Assembly: GCA_002914805.1 (NCBI GenBank)
Contig: JXTB01000197.1
Coordinates: 367,490 to 431,489 of the forward strand
Direction of reading: 5' to 3'
Length of the DNA stretch: 64,000 nt
Origin: Parasponia andersonii
Taxonomy: Eukaryota; Streptophyta; Magnoliopsida; Rosales; Cannabaceae
Shown here: positions 37,402-48,959 of the stretch, one piece after another
Layout: every line of letters starts with the position of its first letter
Numbering within the stretch: position 1 is the first letter of the stretch
The notes under the pieces: model-generated
Database searches by the model: none
Seen by the model: only the letters and a program-made list of their open reading frames with translations
Told to the model about the DNA's origin: nothing
Position numbers and translations under genes: made by a program

Positions 37402-37942
37402 CTGAAAAGAAATACGCAGGGATTCAGGCATCGAGGATTCTCACTATGCCAGCACTTTGGGTATTCATCCTAGGATTGTACTAAGCAAGCAAGCTCATTC
37501 CTAAGAGGTCTACGGATCAGAAAATAAATGTTCAAACAGTTCATCAGAAAATAAATGTTCGAGCAGTTCGTTGGGAAATAAAATAGGGTATCAGACCCTA
37601 AAAATTCTTTTCACAGGTTCGTTTCTGGTTATTATCTAGTAAGTCTACCCTACGGACTGAAAAAGGGGGAATAAAAAAATAATTCTCATTTCACTTCAGT
37701 GTGGGATGAGTTTTTATTCCTAAAGATTGAAATTATTTTTTCAAGAACAGAAGAAATAAGAGAAGAAATGAACTAACCTTTCTTTAGAAGCGGAGGATTT
37801 GAGATGGTTTGAACTTCGTCGGAGAAGAAACTGTGATTGTGCGAGCTGAAGGACGAAATGGCGCTCTAGGGTTCTCTGAAGTTTTGATATTTTCTGAGAA
37901 GATGGAAACAATAAAATAAAACAGGAACAGACTGGTTTCTAA

Positions 37943-37950
37943 TATTTATA
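37943..37950 (-). promoter_or_regulatory. Candidate TATA box of the antisense gene, Tat element 1
   Basis: The minus strand reads GAGTATAAATATTAG, a good TATA box. It lies about 160 bases upstream of the leader exon's splice donor and outside the 3' LTR, so an antisense transcript would have its own promoter in the internal region. In element 2 the matching site has decayed to AAATAAATAT. Confidence 0.5.
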
Positions 37951-38303
37951 CTCCAAGCACCGTTAAATCACAGCCGTAGATCAAGGAATTTGATTTTTAA
38001 ATCTGAAGGCCAAAGTTTACGCGGGATTTGATTCTTTCCGAAAAATCAGAATTGTTTAAAATTTGAAAAGATTTAAGTTAAAAAACGACGGTTGATATCA
38101 TTAGACTTCCTCGAGTTCTGCTCTTTCTCAGAAAAGGCTACACGTGTTTCCGTCCGTTAGAAAAAGATACGCGTGATCTTGAGAGATGGGATTTGAAATC
38201 TGGCGACTCTTCGACTCTTCAAAGATCTCAAGTTTAGGTCATGACATCGCATTTTTAAGATCGCACGGTAAAAGGAAGCTCCATTTTGTCCTAAAAAACT
38301 AAT

Positions 38304-38315
38304 GGAGGTGGGGGG
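38304..38315 (+). other. Polypurine tract, Tat element 1
   Basis: GGAGGTGGGGGG lies just before the 3' LTR and would prime plus-strand DNA synthesis. Element 2 has the same tract on the minus strand at about 55858-55869. Confidence 0.8.
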
Positions 38316-38322
38316 CAATTGT

Positions 38323-38963
38323 TGTGCGGTCTAAAATCCTAAGGTCGCATAAGTAAGAATTAAGTTCGACCTCTTCCGTATTGGATATGTGCGACCTCTT
38401 CCGCTTAGGTTATATGCGACCTCCTCCGTATAGTCGTGTGACCTCTTTTGCATAAGTTATGTGCGACCTTCTCTGTATAGGTTGTGGGCGACCTCTTCCG
38501 AAAGAAAAGGGAAATAAGTCTATGCTTCGTCAAATAGGAAACCTGCAAGGAAAGGGAAATAGAAGTCCTCTATTTATGATCAATCAGTTACCCGTTTTGA
38601 GTGGTTATCCAATTATGTTGTTACTTAAATTGTATTACCCGATGGTATAGTTACCCGTTTTCACAATTAGGAACATTGGGTTACTTTCATCTATATAAAG
38701 GGGACNCTTCAAAATTCCGACTCCCAATTTGAGAGAGATTTCCAGACAAGACATTGTAACTTTGAGTGCTTGTAATTCTCCATAAAATAGTGAAAAACAG
38801 TAGACGTAAGCTCATCTTTTTTGGGGCTGAACCACTATAAAATCCTCTCTCTTTATTTGCTTTGATTAATATCTCTATATTTGCTTTGATTAATAACCCA
38901 ACTTACACAAGCTGCATCTCTTAATTTTTTCTAAATTTATTGTTAATAAAACCTCCATCAACA
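38323..38963 (+). repeat. 3' LTR, Tat element 1
   Basis: 641 bp, nearly identical to the 5' LTR. It lacks about 55 bases beside the single N at 38706, probably an assembly loss, and carries a 26-bp duplication around 38870-38895. Confidence 0.9.
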
Positions 38964-39374
38964 GATTCTTAATGGATTATTGATGAATTCTGGACAAATT
39001 TTGACTAATTTCCTCCCAAAAATCGTAAAATCTAATCATCGTAAATTTAGTTAAGCATTTAAAAAATGTGACTTACCCACGGATTTAAGATAATGGAATA
39101 TATCATTACCTTTTTCTACTGTGGACACGAAATGCGCATCAGCAACTGCTCATCTCCATAAGAATCATCCCACGCCACCAGCTTCTTTGACCCCTAGACT
39201 TATCTCTACCTTTGAATTTTCGCCTCGAATGCATACCACTATTTTCCCGGAAACGTCTTCGGGATTCAATGTCCCGGGCAGACAGAAAACATCGTCCATC
39301 GAGTTGTTATTCCCATAAACAACCGGAGCTAACTTATTGGTTAAAGGCTTTCCATTGTAGAGTGTCGAAAGGAA

Positions 39375-39939
39375 TGATGGAATATTTTGTATGGACTAGT
39401 ATAATTTTTATCAACTTACTATTATGTCACACTTAAAATTAAAATATGTTATGGACAACTACGTAATTATATATGGTATTACTAATCAGACTATAATAAG
39501 ATGGATATTTGCTAATTACCGAGCTTGAAACCCCATGGACTCCATCTTTTTGCCAACTTTGGTCAGCCCATTGGGCCAAAGTCCTCTTCTATAGACACAC
39601 ATAGCCCAAGGTTGAAGCCCATTTTGGTGAGATTAAGAAGCATGGCTTAAAACCAGTAGGAACTAGTTGTTGTGTGGGTGGTGAAGGCTACAGCAGAGGG
39701 ATGAGAGCCATGAAGCTCTCTTGCTCCCATTTTCCCCTTGCTCTTGTAGGACAAGTGGAAGATGTGGCAACTTTTCTCGGTAGAAAGCTAATGAGGTAAT
39801 TATCCAACTTTTCTCTATTGTAGATATACTTCAAAATCAAATGGCTGTTTTGTGTTTTGATTATTTGGTGAATGAGCTATATATATTGTGTTGTTGATTA
39901 ATTGATTATACTCATCGCAATGTTTATATAAATACAACA
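39375..39939 (+). repeat. Solo LTR in the subtilase pseudogene
   Basis: A 565-bp block with TG...CA ends (TGATGGAATATTTTG to ATAAATACAACA), flanked by AGGAA (39370-39374) and GGGAA (39940-39944), a 5-bp duplication with one mismatch. If one duplication copy and the block are ignored, the subtilase frame reads on continuously across the junction (GFLSTLYNGK), so the insertion point is exact. No internal retrotransposon sequence is present. The family is probably copia, by its termini only. Confidence 0.75.
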
Positions 39940-41414
39940 GGGAAGCCACGGTCTATTGTCCCCGCAGCCACGGTAGCCATCCAAGGCGCCACGTTCGACA
40001 GGCTTTGTCTATGTGGCCCATTGTTACCAGCCGAGACCAATACCAGGATTCCATGCGCTGTCGCGGCGAAAGCGGCGATGGCGATGTTGTCCTCGAAGTA
40101 ATCGGGTGATCCTCCCCCTGAGGACATGGATAGAGTATGGACACCATCTTTGATGGCCTTAACTGCGATCACGTCAGCACCAAAACATCCGTTTACCCAG
40201 CATACTTTGTAGGAGGCGATTCGGGCTCTTGAGGCCATCTCAGTTGCGGTCCCTGTAGCGTAGCCCAAGAAGCTAGCACCCTAAACAGCCCTACCGGCCG
40301 CTATGGTCGAGGTGTGAGTTCCGTGGCCGTCATCGTCGATAGGCGATTTCGATTCCAATTTCTCATCAACAGGATGGGCTATCTCTTGTTCGTACCCTTT
40401 ATAAAAGTACCTGCCCCCAATCAGTTCTCCGTTACAATACGAAGAATTGAAGTTTCGGCCTACCTCGCACTCGCCTTTCTAGCTTCTTGGAATTGGGCTC
40501 ATGCCTTCATCGTGGTAGCTTAGGCTATGGGGCCAAACGCTAGTGTGAAGAACTCCAATCACCAAATCACTCAGTTTATCCGACCCGGATAAGAACGACG
40601 TCATATTTGACAACCTGAGGAACTTAGGGCTCCAAGTTTTGTGGAGTTCATATCTGATTGGGGTATAACAGAGACCACACCAGGCTGCTTTTTCAGCAAC
40701 TCCGCTTCTTTCTGGGTAAGCAATCGATTCGAGTTTGCCACTAAGGGTCGTTTGATACGGGGAATTCCAAGTTTTCAGAAGAAAGCTGAGACGTATGACA
40801 AGTAATCTGAAAAACTATATTTATTCTTATATTTTGTCTGAAATATTTTAAATAATAATTTATTTTTGTATTTTTACATTTTAATTAACATAATATGTTA
40901 TAAAAATCATAAGTTTAAATTTTTTAGAATACAATTATTTAAAAAATAATAAAATGATAATAAATTTCAGTATTTAAAAAATAAATATGTCACAAGGACC
41001 ATATTTGTTGTATATTATCATTTGGCAAAGTTAGGAGATTCATATCGACCAACATCAATAAACTAATTATAAAATACAATAATTTCATATCAAATTACAG
41101 TTTTCAAAAGTTTCATTCTATAGGAGCTCCAAAATAGAACATATATCATATATCATTTTTTTGTTCAAATTGTCCACCACATGAGAAAGATATCAACTTT
41201 CCTAGAGTTGCTACAAAAGATAGAAAATGTCACAATCCTACTATTTCTAAAGTTTCATCCTAAATTAAAAAAGTATGTCAAAAATTTTAAAGTTGTCAAC
41301 AAAGTTTGTAAGCATGATATAATGCTACAACTTCAAAAAATACATCTTAATTGTGGAACTAGTCACATAATAGTTTTCAATATATCACCATAGGATCCAA
41401 TATTGCAACTCATC

Positions 41415-42400
41415 TAGGCAATTGTATAAGAAACACAAGTTCGAATTTATCATCCAGGATGAAGAAATAGTTAGTGTTAGCTTGATTTTGGACAAGAAGT
41501 TGGTCAAACTTAACTCATTGATCATTTGTCAATCCATCAATCTTTTTAAGTTCCTCAAATACCTTCATCCGCCTAACAACACCATCACCTTCAAACTGAA
41601 AATAATCGACAAGTCTTCTAATATATCACTTGCAGTAGCTTGCATATTACTAAATTTATTTACCAACTCATTGAGTATATCAACAATTGGATCTCTATTC
41701 TTGGCTCTTTTCTTACCCTTTTTAGTTGTCTATGTAGATGGTGTGTTTGTGCCATTCATACTTGCATTAGTATTAAGCTCATCTAATGGAGCAAAAGGAT
41801 CATACTCAGTTTATTTATCATTCTGAATCTCTATTTCTATCTCCTCAACCGTTTCGGAGAACCCTACGGTATCTTGTCCAGTAGCATGATCTTTTCTAAA
41901 TACAATTCATAATTCATCATAACGTAGAAAAGGCTTGTTTAATAAACCTTTTGCATTTGGGTGACTCTGCAAGAGTAAATAATATATAAAAAAAATTCTA
42001 AGAATAAGTCAAACATATAACAAAGCTAAAATTTTAAATCATAGAAACCAACCTTAACCCATTTATCAAACACAACTTTGTCAGCCATAACATACTTAAA
42101 ATCTTTATTCCAACCAAATCTACTAGCAGAAGGTCCTAATATTTCTGAAATCACATGGTATTATTTCTTCAATATCTTAACACGAGAGTCAATGTGTGGT
42201 TGTACTCTGAGTTCGAAACCTGGAATCTTGTCGGTCATCATTTCTTCTAGTTGTTGCAAGTAACATGCCTTACATGTACTATTGTCAGCTTTCTATTTCC
42301 TACTATTGGATATTTCCAACAAACATTCAACTAACTTCAGATCCTTAATAAAAGTATATTGATGCCTTTTGTACCAACAAGTAGCTTCTATTATATTTCT
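41415..42400 (-). pseudogene. Harbinger Myb/SANT-like protein (ORF2), degraded
   Basis: Matches the plant Myb/SANT-like family that partners Harbinger transposase in binding transposon ends. Conserved blocks: DLKLVECLLE, YLQQLEEMM, QPHIDSRVKILKK, YHVISEILGPSASRFGWN, VFDKWVKSHPNAKGLLNKPF and YDEL. After these comes a basic spacer (TTKKGKKRAKNRDP) and a C-terminal helical part. In-frame stops occur after ISNSRK, after RVKILKK, before TEYDPFAP and later. It has the same strand as the transposase and lies downstream of it. Confidence 0.8.
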
Positions 42401-42804
42401 TACAACATATTCAAATTAATCATAAAGAAAAAAAAGTGCAAAAATAATCGTAATGAGAATAAGGCCAAAAAATAACCATAAACATAGAAAAAGTTTAATA
42501 TAATCATAAGAATTTCAATACATAACCATCACTATAACCATAGAAGTGGTTCAAACATCAACTTTTCAATGTTTATACATAAACATAAGGAAAGAAATAG
42601 TTCAAATACAAACATTTCAATACTTAAAACAACACAATTTGTTCATATTCTACAGCCCCATAAATATGAAGAAGAAACACTTGTTAAATATAGAAATCAA
42701 ATATGTAGCAACTATGCATGTCAACTTCCTCGCCATTGGTCAAACATTTCCCTAGCTAAATTATATCTCTTAGTCGTCCAAGCATTTGATGTTTCAATAT
42801 GTAT

Positions 42805-43818
42805 TTAATAATAATTCTCCGTATCATCATTTCTGTCATTTGCCTCATTATAATTTTCCTCAAGTGGAACATATTCTAAAGAAACTACAAGCATTTTTCT
42901 TCTAATCAAGTTGTGAAGAAGGCACTACGTTAAAATAATCTGACATTGTATTTTGATAGGGTAGTAAGATCGTTCTTTAAAAATTGTCTATCGTCCTTTC
43001 AATAATTCAAATGCCCATTCTATTATGTTCCTAGCAGAAGAGTGTTTCATATTAAAAAAACTCTTGGTAAGTATTAGGTGGGAGCGCCTAATTATTTAAA
43101 TGGTAACATTACTCTCTAGATGGTGTTAAGAAGCCTTCATTATTGGGATACCCAGTATCACACAAATAATAATATCCTACAAATTATTTAACATGAGGGT
43201 GAGCATTTATATGTGTAGTATGAGTAGAACAATACAAACACTCATCCAAGAAATAAAATGTTACCTTGTGGAACTTTAGCCTATTCGTCTTAGATATAGT
43301 ATCTTGTAAGATTCTAGAGTCGACAACTAAACCTTCCCATCCAGGCAAGCCATAAATGAATTGCATATCCAGTGAGACCACCCCTAGTACATTTGTAGTA
43401 ATTTCATTCTTTCTAGTCCGATACCTAGGCCTATTTGATGCTAGAATATTGACCTTAATATATGTTCGATCTAGTGCTCCTAAACAGTTTTTAAACCATT
43501 TCCACCTTTTATCAGTTGAATTATCAAGAATTGGTTCAGACTTCTTTAACAATAACTCATGAAGATGTAACAAAGCTTTTAAAACTATATTGAATTGTCT
43601 ACTAATAGTTTCATCAAAACGTACCAATTGATGTCTTATAATTCTATTCTTAACATCATGAGCAGTAAAATAGAAAATATAGCCACTATTTCTTCCATGT
43701 CCATATTTTTTGTTCCTTTTAATTTGCCAATAGTTCTAAGGTGATGGCATAAAATAGAAAATATTCTCTTATTCATGCGAGTGCTCTTTACGCATGTTAA
43801 ATCACTTTCATATATCAT
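42805..43818 (-). pseudogene. Harbinger/ALP1-like DDE transposase (degraded)
   Basis: The N-terminal helical part (NKRIFSILCHHLRTIGKL, MEEIVAIF) and DETISRQFNIVLKALLHLHE are typical of plant HARBI1/ALP1 proteins. The DDE_Tnp_4 catalytic core follows: FKNCLGALDRTYIKV (first Asp), GLPGWEGLVVDSRIL (second Asp) and NIIEWAFELLKGR (Glu). YYLCDTGYPNNEGFLTP sits between them as expected. Stops follow HPHVK, PSRE and LNN, and the ALDGT motif is ALDRT. The frame ends with a TAA at 42805-42807. It would have cut and pasted the element together with the Myb-like protein. Confidence 0.85.
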
Positions 43819-45497
43819 TCTGTAATAATTAAATTGACGAATATGATGCTAACGTAAAGAACTTTCACCATATATTTTTTTCATACTTAAAACATCTTCT
43901 AGAGATGATAATAAACATTAGAAAAATTAAAAAATATGTTATCTTATTAAAGATCTCCATGTATTAATTGCAATAAGTCTTTTCTTTGCAATGCAATTAG
44001 AGGAAGACAGGCCATAAGGCCATATCTACACGTGAAAGTTTTAAAAAAAATAATGAAATAAATATTTCTAAATCGGGTAGATTGAAAATAGCACCCCTAC
44101 AGTGGCCAAAATTATGTTTTGTAATGTCAAAAACTTGAAAGAGAAAGAAAGAAAAGAATAATATGATGTTTTCGTGTGCGTTATGCATGTATGGATATAT
44201 AGCATCATACATATTACAAATACATACGAGAATATATGTGTGCAAAGAAGGATACATGGGATTCATGATAATTTAGAAGAAAGAGACAAAAGTGATGCCG
44301 TAATGCTTTTACTTTAATTTACTTTGGTCATCAACTTTGAATTTCTAGGACATATCTATTTTCTTTTTCTTGCTAACGTGAGCGACATCTATCCACTTTT
44401 GGAGTTGATGTTAAAAAAATGTTTTGAGGACTTTTAGTTATTATCAATAAAGTTTGAATCTCTCACCCTTTTTCAAAGAAGATAAGATAAAATGTACAAA
44501 TTTGTGTCACATGGTGGGACATAATATAAGTAATTTTGATAAAAAATTTAATAAAGCCAGGAAGTAAAAGAAAAGTTCAAATCATGCTATAGTTTCTTCA
44601 AAAAATAAGGTGAAGAAAATATAATGGAAGTTATGAAATATTTTGAGTTTTTCATTTTAAATTCATTTATTATTATCAACCACATGTTATTGTCCGTGGT
44701 CAAATGTAAAGTATGTCTCACTTGACCACAGTATAGAGTTAAAAAGAGTCTCTGCATATGTCTCACTTGACCGAAGATGACCCAATCATTTGATCACAGC
44801 TCAATCAAAGCAATAGTAGCCAATTAAGACTAAATGGAGATAGGCCAAATAAGAAAACTCATAATAGAAAAATGTTATAACTCATAGATCAGAAACTACA
44901 AACTCTGTATAACAAAGCCTCATCATTCAAAACCTAGAACATAGGTTATAATCAATAACCAAATTTACATAGAAATTGATAAAAAAAAATCACACTTTTT
45001 GATATACCCAGATGGTGAAATCATCATAAAAGCCATCTAAAGTTAGCAAAAACTTTCACATTTTTCTTAGACCAAAATCAGCACAATTTAGATCAAACTA
45101 AAGAACACCCAAGTAGGTTTCAAGGTTACTTGATAACGGTGATGGAACACAATGACAACGGCGACCTAATGATGGTGACGATGCCGGTGCCGATGCCTAT
45201 AGGGATACTCACCAAAGATGGAAGGGTTGAGGGTTGAGGGACTATGGAAGGCAGCTAGGTTCCTTCGAACAAAGCAAGCACACCTTTTTTTAAGTGGGAA
45301 AGGCTTTGAATAATGGGTAATAAAAAAACAATGTGTTGGGAGGAGTTTAGTTTTGACTTGGTAGGTGGGAAAATAAATGCCTTGTAGTTCACTTTCCTAA
45401 GCTTAAAAAAAAAAGAAACCAAACCTAGAAACAAACATAGGCGTCTATCATATTCCCATTCCTATGATTAGTTATCCCTCGTACTAAACGACCCCTA

Positions 45498-46012
45498 GGT
45501 ATTATTCCTCCACATATGAAATTATGATTTATAAAAAAAGAACACTCCAATTTAAAATATGGTGCCATGTGGGAAACCATCAGGGATCCACCAATGCACT
45601 CCATGGTTGTTAAATTGGCGATACAAAAAATGAGTACCTGTGCCCTACGACTTCGTTTTTTTAGTAATCTAAATAGTACTATAAATGTTATAATAGATCT
45701 CGTAACTATAATTAGTAAATGAGACATGTGATTAATTAGAACAAAGCAGAAGATAATTGAGTTTGGGATTAGATTAGAAGGTATACACAAAAATAACTAC
45801 CACAATGCATGTCACGTGTCGAAATTCCAGTGGGCAGTCGAGATAGAAAATGATACTTTTCATGACATTTTTGCCATGTTGGTGATTGTAGAAATGACTC
45901 GCTTAGTATATACAAGTGTAGAAATTATCACAACAGTCTGCATGTCGAAGTCTTGGTGGGCAGTCAATATAAAAAAAGACACTTCTTACAATGCTCATGC
46001 CATGTTAGCAGT
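45498..46012. other. Intergenic DNA right of the Harbinger element
   Basis: No subtilase similarity continues here, so the pseudogene's 5' truncation predates the Harbinger insertion. No gene is supported. Confidence 0.5.
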
Positions 46013-46276
46013 TGCAAGAATAATGCACTTACAATATAATAATAATAATAATAATAATGAAATAATAGTAATAATGATGTAATTATAATGTAAGGGTTAT
46101 CACAATACTTCCCAAGTATCGAAGTCTCACTAGGCTGTTGTAAGAATAATGCACTTACAATATAATAATAATGATAATAATAATAATAATGAAATAATAG
46201 TAATAATGATGTAGTTATAATGTAAGGGTTATCACAATACTTCCCAAGTATCGAAGTCTCACTAGGCTGTTGTAAT
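46013..46276. repeat. Tandem duplication of a 125-bp unit with AAT microsatellites
   Basis: Two nearly identical units begin at about 46013 and 46138 (AGAATAATGCACTTACAATA), each with an (AAT)n tract and ending ...TCTCACTAGGCTGTTGTAA. A looser relative of the unit occurs upstream at 45900-46010. Confidence 0.8.
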
Positions 46277-46399
46277 AAGTAGCTATACTTTTCACGGCAT
46301 CCTTGCTACAAAAGGCAATTGTTAGGATAATTTGCTTATGTGAGATGATGATAATACAATAATAATAATAAAGAAGACTAGTTGATAGAGGTGAATAGA

Positions 46400-46905
46400 C
46401 CAACCATAATGTTAACTAAAAGTGAACTACAAAAAAAGAGGGGTTAGATAGAAAGAATAGAAAGAATAATAATAAAAATAATAAGTGAGAGATAGTAAGA
46501 GAACATAGAATCTCGAACTCATACCACATATCAAGCACAAAATTCAAAGAGAGTAATTTGGTATCCACATATCACTGAAGTACAAGAATTTAAAACTTTA
46601 TACAAGACAACTTGTAAAATAAGTTAGAAATCTATATATGTAGAAAAAGTGGTATAAAAATAAATGATGAGACAATGATATAAAAGAGGATATCGAGCCT
46701 AGAAGATGCAAGAAGAAGAAAGTGGGCTTAGAAATGAGTATATATGAAAAAGGATTTTGGATACTTATACCTATTTTTCAAAACATATTACCAAATTTAC
46801 AACCTTTCAAAAATAATAAAAATTCTGCACAACATTATTAGGGCATTTTTCTAAATATCCTGGGAGTTAGAAAGTGTGGTGGTATTTTAGTAAATAAGTT
46901 TCATA
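46400..46905. other. Intergenic DNA
   Basis: AT-rich; no gene or element is supported. Confidence 0.45.
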
Positions 46906-47235
46906 TTAGCAGAATGTCATGTACATACATAAATAAGAGGAAACTACAAAAGTTTATTGAAAACTAATTTGGTTTTCTATAGCAGAATATCTTGTACATA
47001 TGTAAATTACAAGAAATCACGAACATTTTTTGGAAACTATTGTGGTTTTCTTTGTGAAAAATGCTATGTAGCTAAATAAATCACAGAAAACTATCATAGT
47101 TTCTTCTTTATAGAGTGCCATGTAGCTAAGTAAATCACAGGATACCAAGAAGATTTTCTAGAAATCATGGCGATTTCCTTTTTGTAGAATACTATATAGC
47201 TAAGTAAATCATAAGAAATCACGAAGAGTTCTGCA
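46906..47235. repeat. Degenerate tandem repeat, units of about 56-74 bp
   Basis: Five units start near 46910, 46984, 47056, 47112 and 47186. Each has an AGAATRYYATGTAGCTAA-like start followed by AAATCACAAGAAAC and a TGGTTTTCTTT segment. No coding sense is apparent. Confidence 0.65.
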
Positions 47236-48179
47236 TAATTGTCATTGAGCAATTTCATCGAGCATTTGGTGTGCAACAATTCTACTTCTAATAATTCTAC
47301 GTAATTTCATCATCCAGTCTAAATCATTATTCTAGCTCATTCAATAAAATTATTTTATTACTAGTTGTTGTTAGAACCAATTAAATTACTGATTGATAGT
47401 AACCAAAGTACTTATCGGTCCAAAAGAATTGAATTTTAAAAATGAAAAAAAAATGAGAAAAATGGGTGGAGAAAAGGGATAAATAAAAAGGACTAAAAAA
47501 TTAAGAAAAATATATGGAGGAAAAAAGTTAAATAAAAAGGATTTTAAAAATTGAAAAAAAAAATCTTTTTTAAGATGAAAAAAATATATTTTCCTTTTCT
47601 TATAAATATTAAAAGAGAATAGAATTTTAGAAAATAAAAGGAAGAAAAGAAAAAAAAGAGTAACCAAAAAAACAAAATACAAGGAAAAAAAACAAAAAAA
47701 AAAAAAGAATACTCAGGAGGTGGGACTTGAACCCATGGTTGCAAAGAGAAAAAGAGTTGTGCCAACCAATAGAGCCAACAATAATCTTAGTTGGTTCAAA
47801 ACACTTTTTTCTTAGAAAGGTGTTTCTACAAAAAAGATGGTTTTATTTACAAAAGTACCATTGCGTCTTACTGTACATTATAATTGAAAAAGTAGCAAAT
47901 TCAAAAATGTTCGTGCAAACTTAAGTATTTTGGGCCGCATTGCATATTTGGCAATATTTGCCCAAATGTCATTTTTCCTATAAAAAAATATAGATATCTA
48001 AACTTAAATAAAAATAAGTGCAGATATGAAAGTGGAAAAGACTTACGAACTAAGTCCAAACATAGATGAACATATGATGGGATATACATATGTATGAGAT
48101 GAAGGATCAGAATAAACAAAAATAATGAAATGATGATCAAGGTGCAAAGATTTGTGCATATGCATGTTTATCCGTGGTG
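47236..48179. other. AT-rich intergenic DNA
   Basis: Poly(A)-rich at 47440-47710. At 47705-47780 the minus strand has an A-box-like TGGCTCTATTGGTTGG and a B-box-like GGGTTCAAGTCCC, a possible decayed tRNA or SINE head. No flanking duplication was found. No gene is supported. Confidence 0.4.
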
Positions 48180-48184
48180 TTAAT

Positions 48185-48783
48185 TGTTGATGTGTGTAAA
48201 CAAAAGTAAAAAAGGGTAGTCGTAATAGTAATAGTAAAAAGGACATCCGTAATAGTAATAATGAAAAGGACAATCGTAATAGCAATAGTGAAAAGGAGCA
48301 GTTGTAATAATAATGGTAAAATGTGGTATTCTTACTACCTTTCAAGAGCTATAAATAAAGGTTTCATTTCTTCATTCTCTTCATCTCATAACTTGGAAGT
48401 ATTTCAAGTTCTCTCTTTTAATTAAATCCTTTCTTTTCTCTTTGTTTCTCCTTTCAAAGAAAGTATAGTTTCTTTGTGAAAGAGGAGGTTTCAAAGAATA
48501 GTGGTGTAAGATGTGAATGAGAGAATACTTGTGAGAAAGTGCTTGAGTGCATTAGGGTCATTAGGTAGAAAAGAGGGAAATCTATATGATTATAGAATCT
48601 TTTAATATAGTGAAATTCTTTTTTGAGAGATATTAATTTTTCTCATGATTTGAGAGTTTTTTACTTAAATTCTTGTGTTGTGAGAATGATTTCTATTTTC
48701 TGTTATTATTTCTCTATTATTCTGATATTTCTTTGAAGTGGGATCCTGGGAGCGGTAAATCTAGGTCGGTTAGATTCCCAATA
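48185..48783 (+). repeat. 5' LTR, copia-type element
   Basis: 599 bp, TGTTGATG...CCCAATA. It has imperfect 25-35-bp repeats of a GTCGTAATAGTAATAGTAAA motif at 48215-48320, then a TATAAATAAAGG promoter-like box at about 48350. Confidence 0.85.
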
Positions 48784-48959
48784 AATGGTATCAGAGTAGG
48801 GTTCTTAAGTGCATTATAGCTTGGTGTTAGTCTAAGAATTTTTGTATAAGGAGGATATGTTTAAGTGGGAGCATTTAAACCCTTTAATCCTTCTTAGAAA
48901 TTTTCTTAGCAGTTTTTCAAGCTAAAAGTGTGAAGTAAGATATCAAGAAACAAGATTTC

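Larger units (their letters stand above)
28004..38963 (+). mobile_element. Tat-lineage Ty3/gypsy retrotransposon, element 1 (complete but mutated)
   Basis: About 10.96 kb including a 602-base gap. Order: 5' LTR 28004-28674, primer-binding site, gag 28736-30610, pol 30672-34710, a long spacer with an antisense gene (35380-37401), purine tract 38304-38315, 3' LTR 38323-38963. The domain order protease-RT-RNase H-second (archaeal-type) RNase H-integrase and the absence of a chromodomain place it in the Tat lineage. GATTC at 27984-27988 and 38964-38968 is the likely 5-bp duplication, but 15 extra bases (27989-28003) sit between the left GATTC and the LTR. Gag and pol carry several stops and shifts, so it is not autonomous. 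The LTRs differ at few sites apart from one 26-bp duplication and a loss at the N, so it is relatively young. Confidence 0.9.
27852..39078. mobile_element. MITE copy 2, split by a Tat retrotransposon
   Basis: The left part (27852-27988) and right part (38964-39078) together align with the MITE at 974-1211. A perfect 9-bp duplication ACGGATTTA flanks it (27843-27851 and 39079-39087), and both duplication copies are subtilase coding sequence (KSV codons on the minus strand). The MITE therefore landed in the protease gene first, and the LTR element at 28004-38963 landed in the MITE later. Confidence 0.8.
26934..40733 (-). pseudogene. SBT1-type subtilase pseudogene, split by insertions
   Basis: Three fragments in order on the minus strand match the intact protease at 6464-8761. 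The first, 39945-40733, covers residues about 80-345. The second, 39088-39374, is the PA domain. The third, 26934-27851, runs from about residue 455 to the end. The N-terminal signal and most of the propeptide are missing. The catalytic Asp is His (VLHTSVWPHS); His, Asn and Ser motifs remain ([26 protein letters not shown]). There are in-frame stops, e.g. at 27092-27094 and before KGECEVG, a frameshift near the FnIII end, and about 13 codons lost between GFP and STLYNGK. It was broken by a MITE (27852-39078) holding a Tat retrotransposon, and by a solo LTR (39375-39939). It is best read as a tandem duplicate of the intact gene, now dead. Confidence 0.9.
40744..45494 (-). mobile_element. PIF/Harbinger DNA transposon with both genes, degraded
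   Basis: 4751 bp. The terminal inverted repeats are GGGTCGTTTGATACGGGG at the left and, read from the right end on the other strand, GGGTCGTTTAGTACGAGG. A 3-bp duplication CTA flanks them (40741-40743 and 45495-45497). Both genes expected of this superfamily are present on the minus strand: a DDE transposase (42805-43818) and a Myb/SANT-like DNA-binding protein (41415-42400). It sits directly against the truncated 5' end of the subtilase pseudogene. Both genes have stops, so the copy is inactive. Confidence 0.85.

Noticed and set aside
47700-47785. tRNA-like A and B boxes on the minus strand
   Set aside because: No full cloverleaf and no flanking duplication; mentioned only as a possible decayed SINE head.
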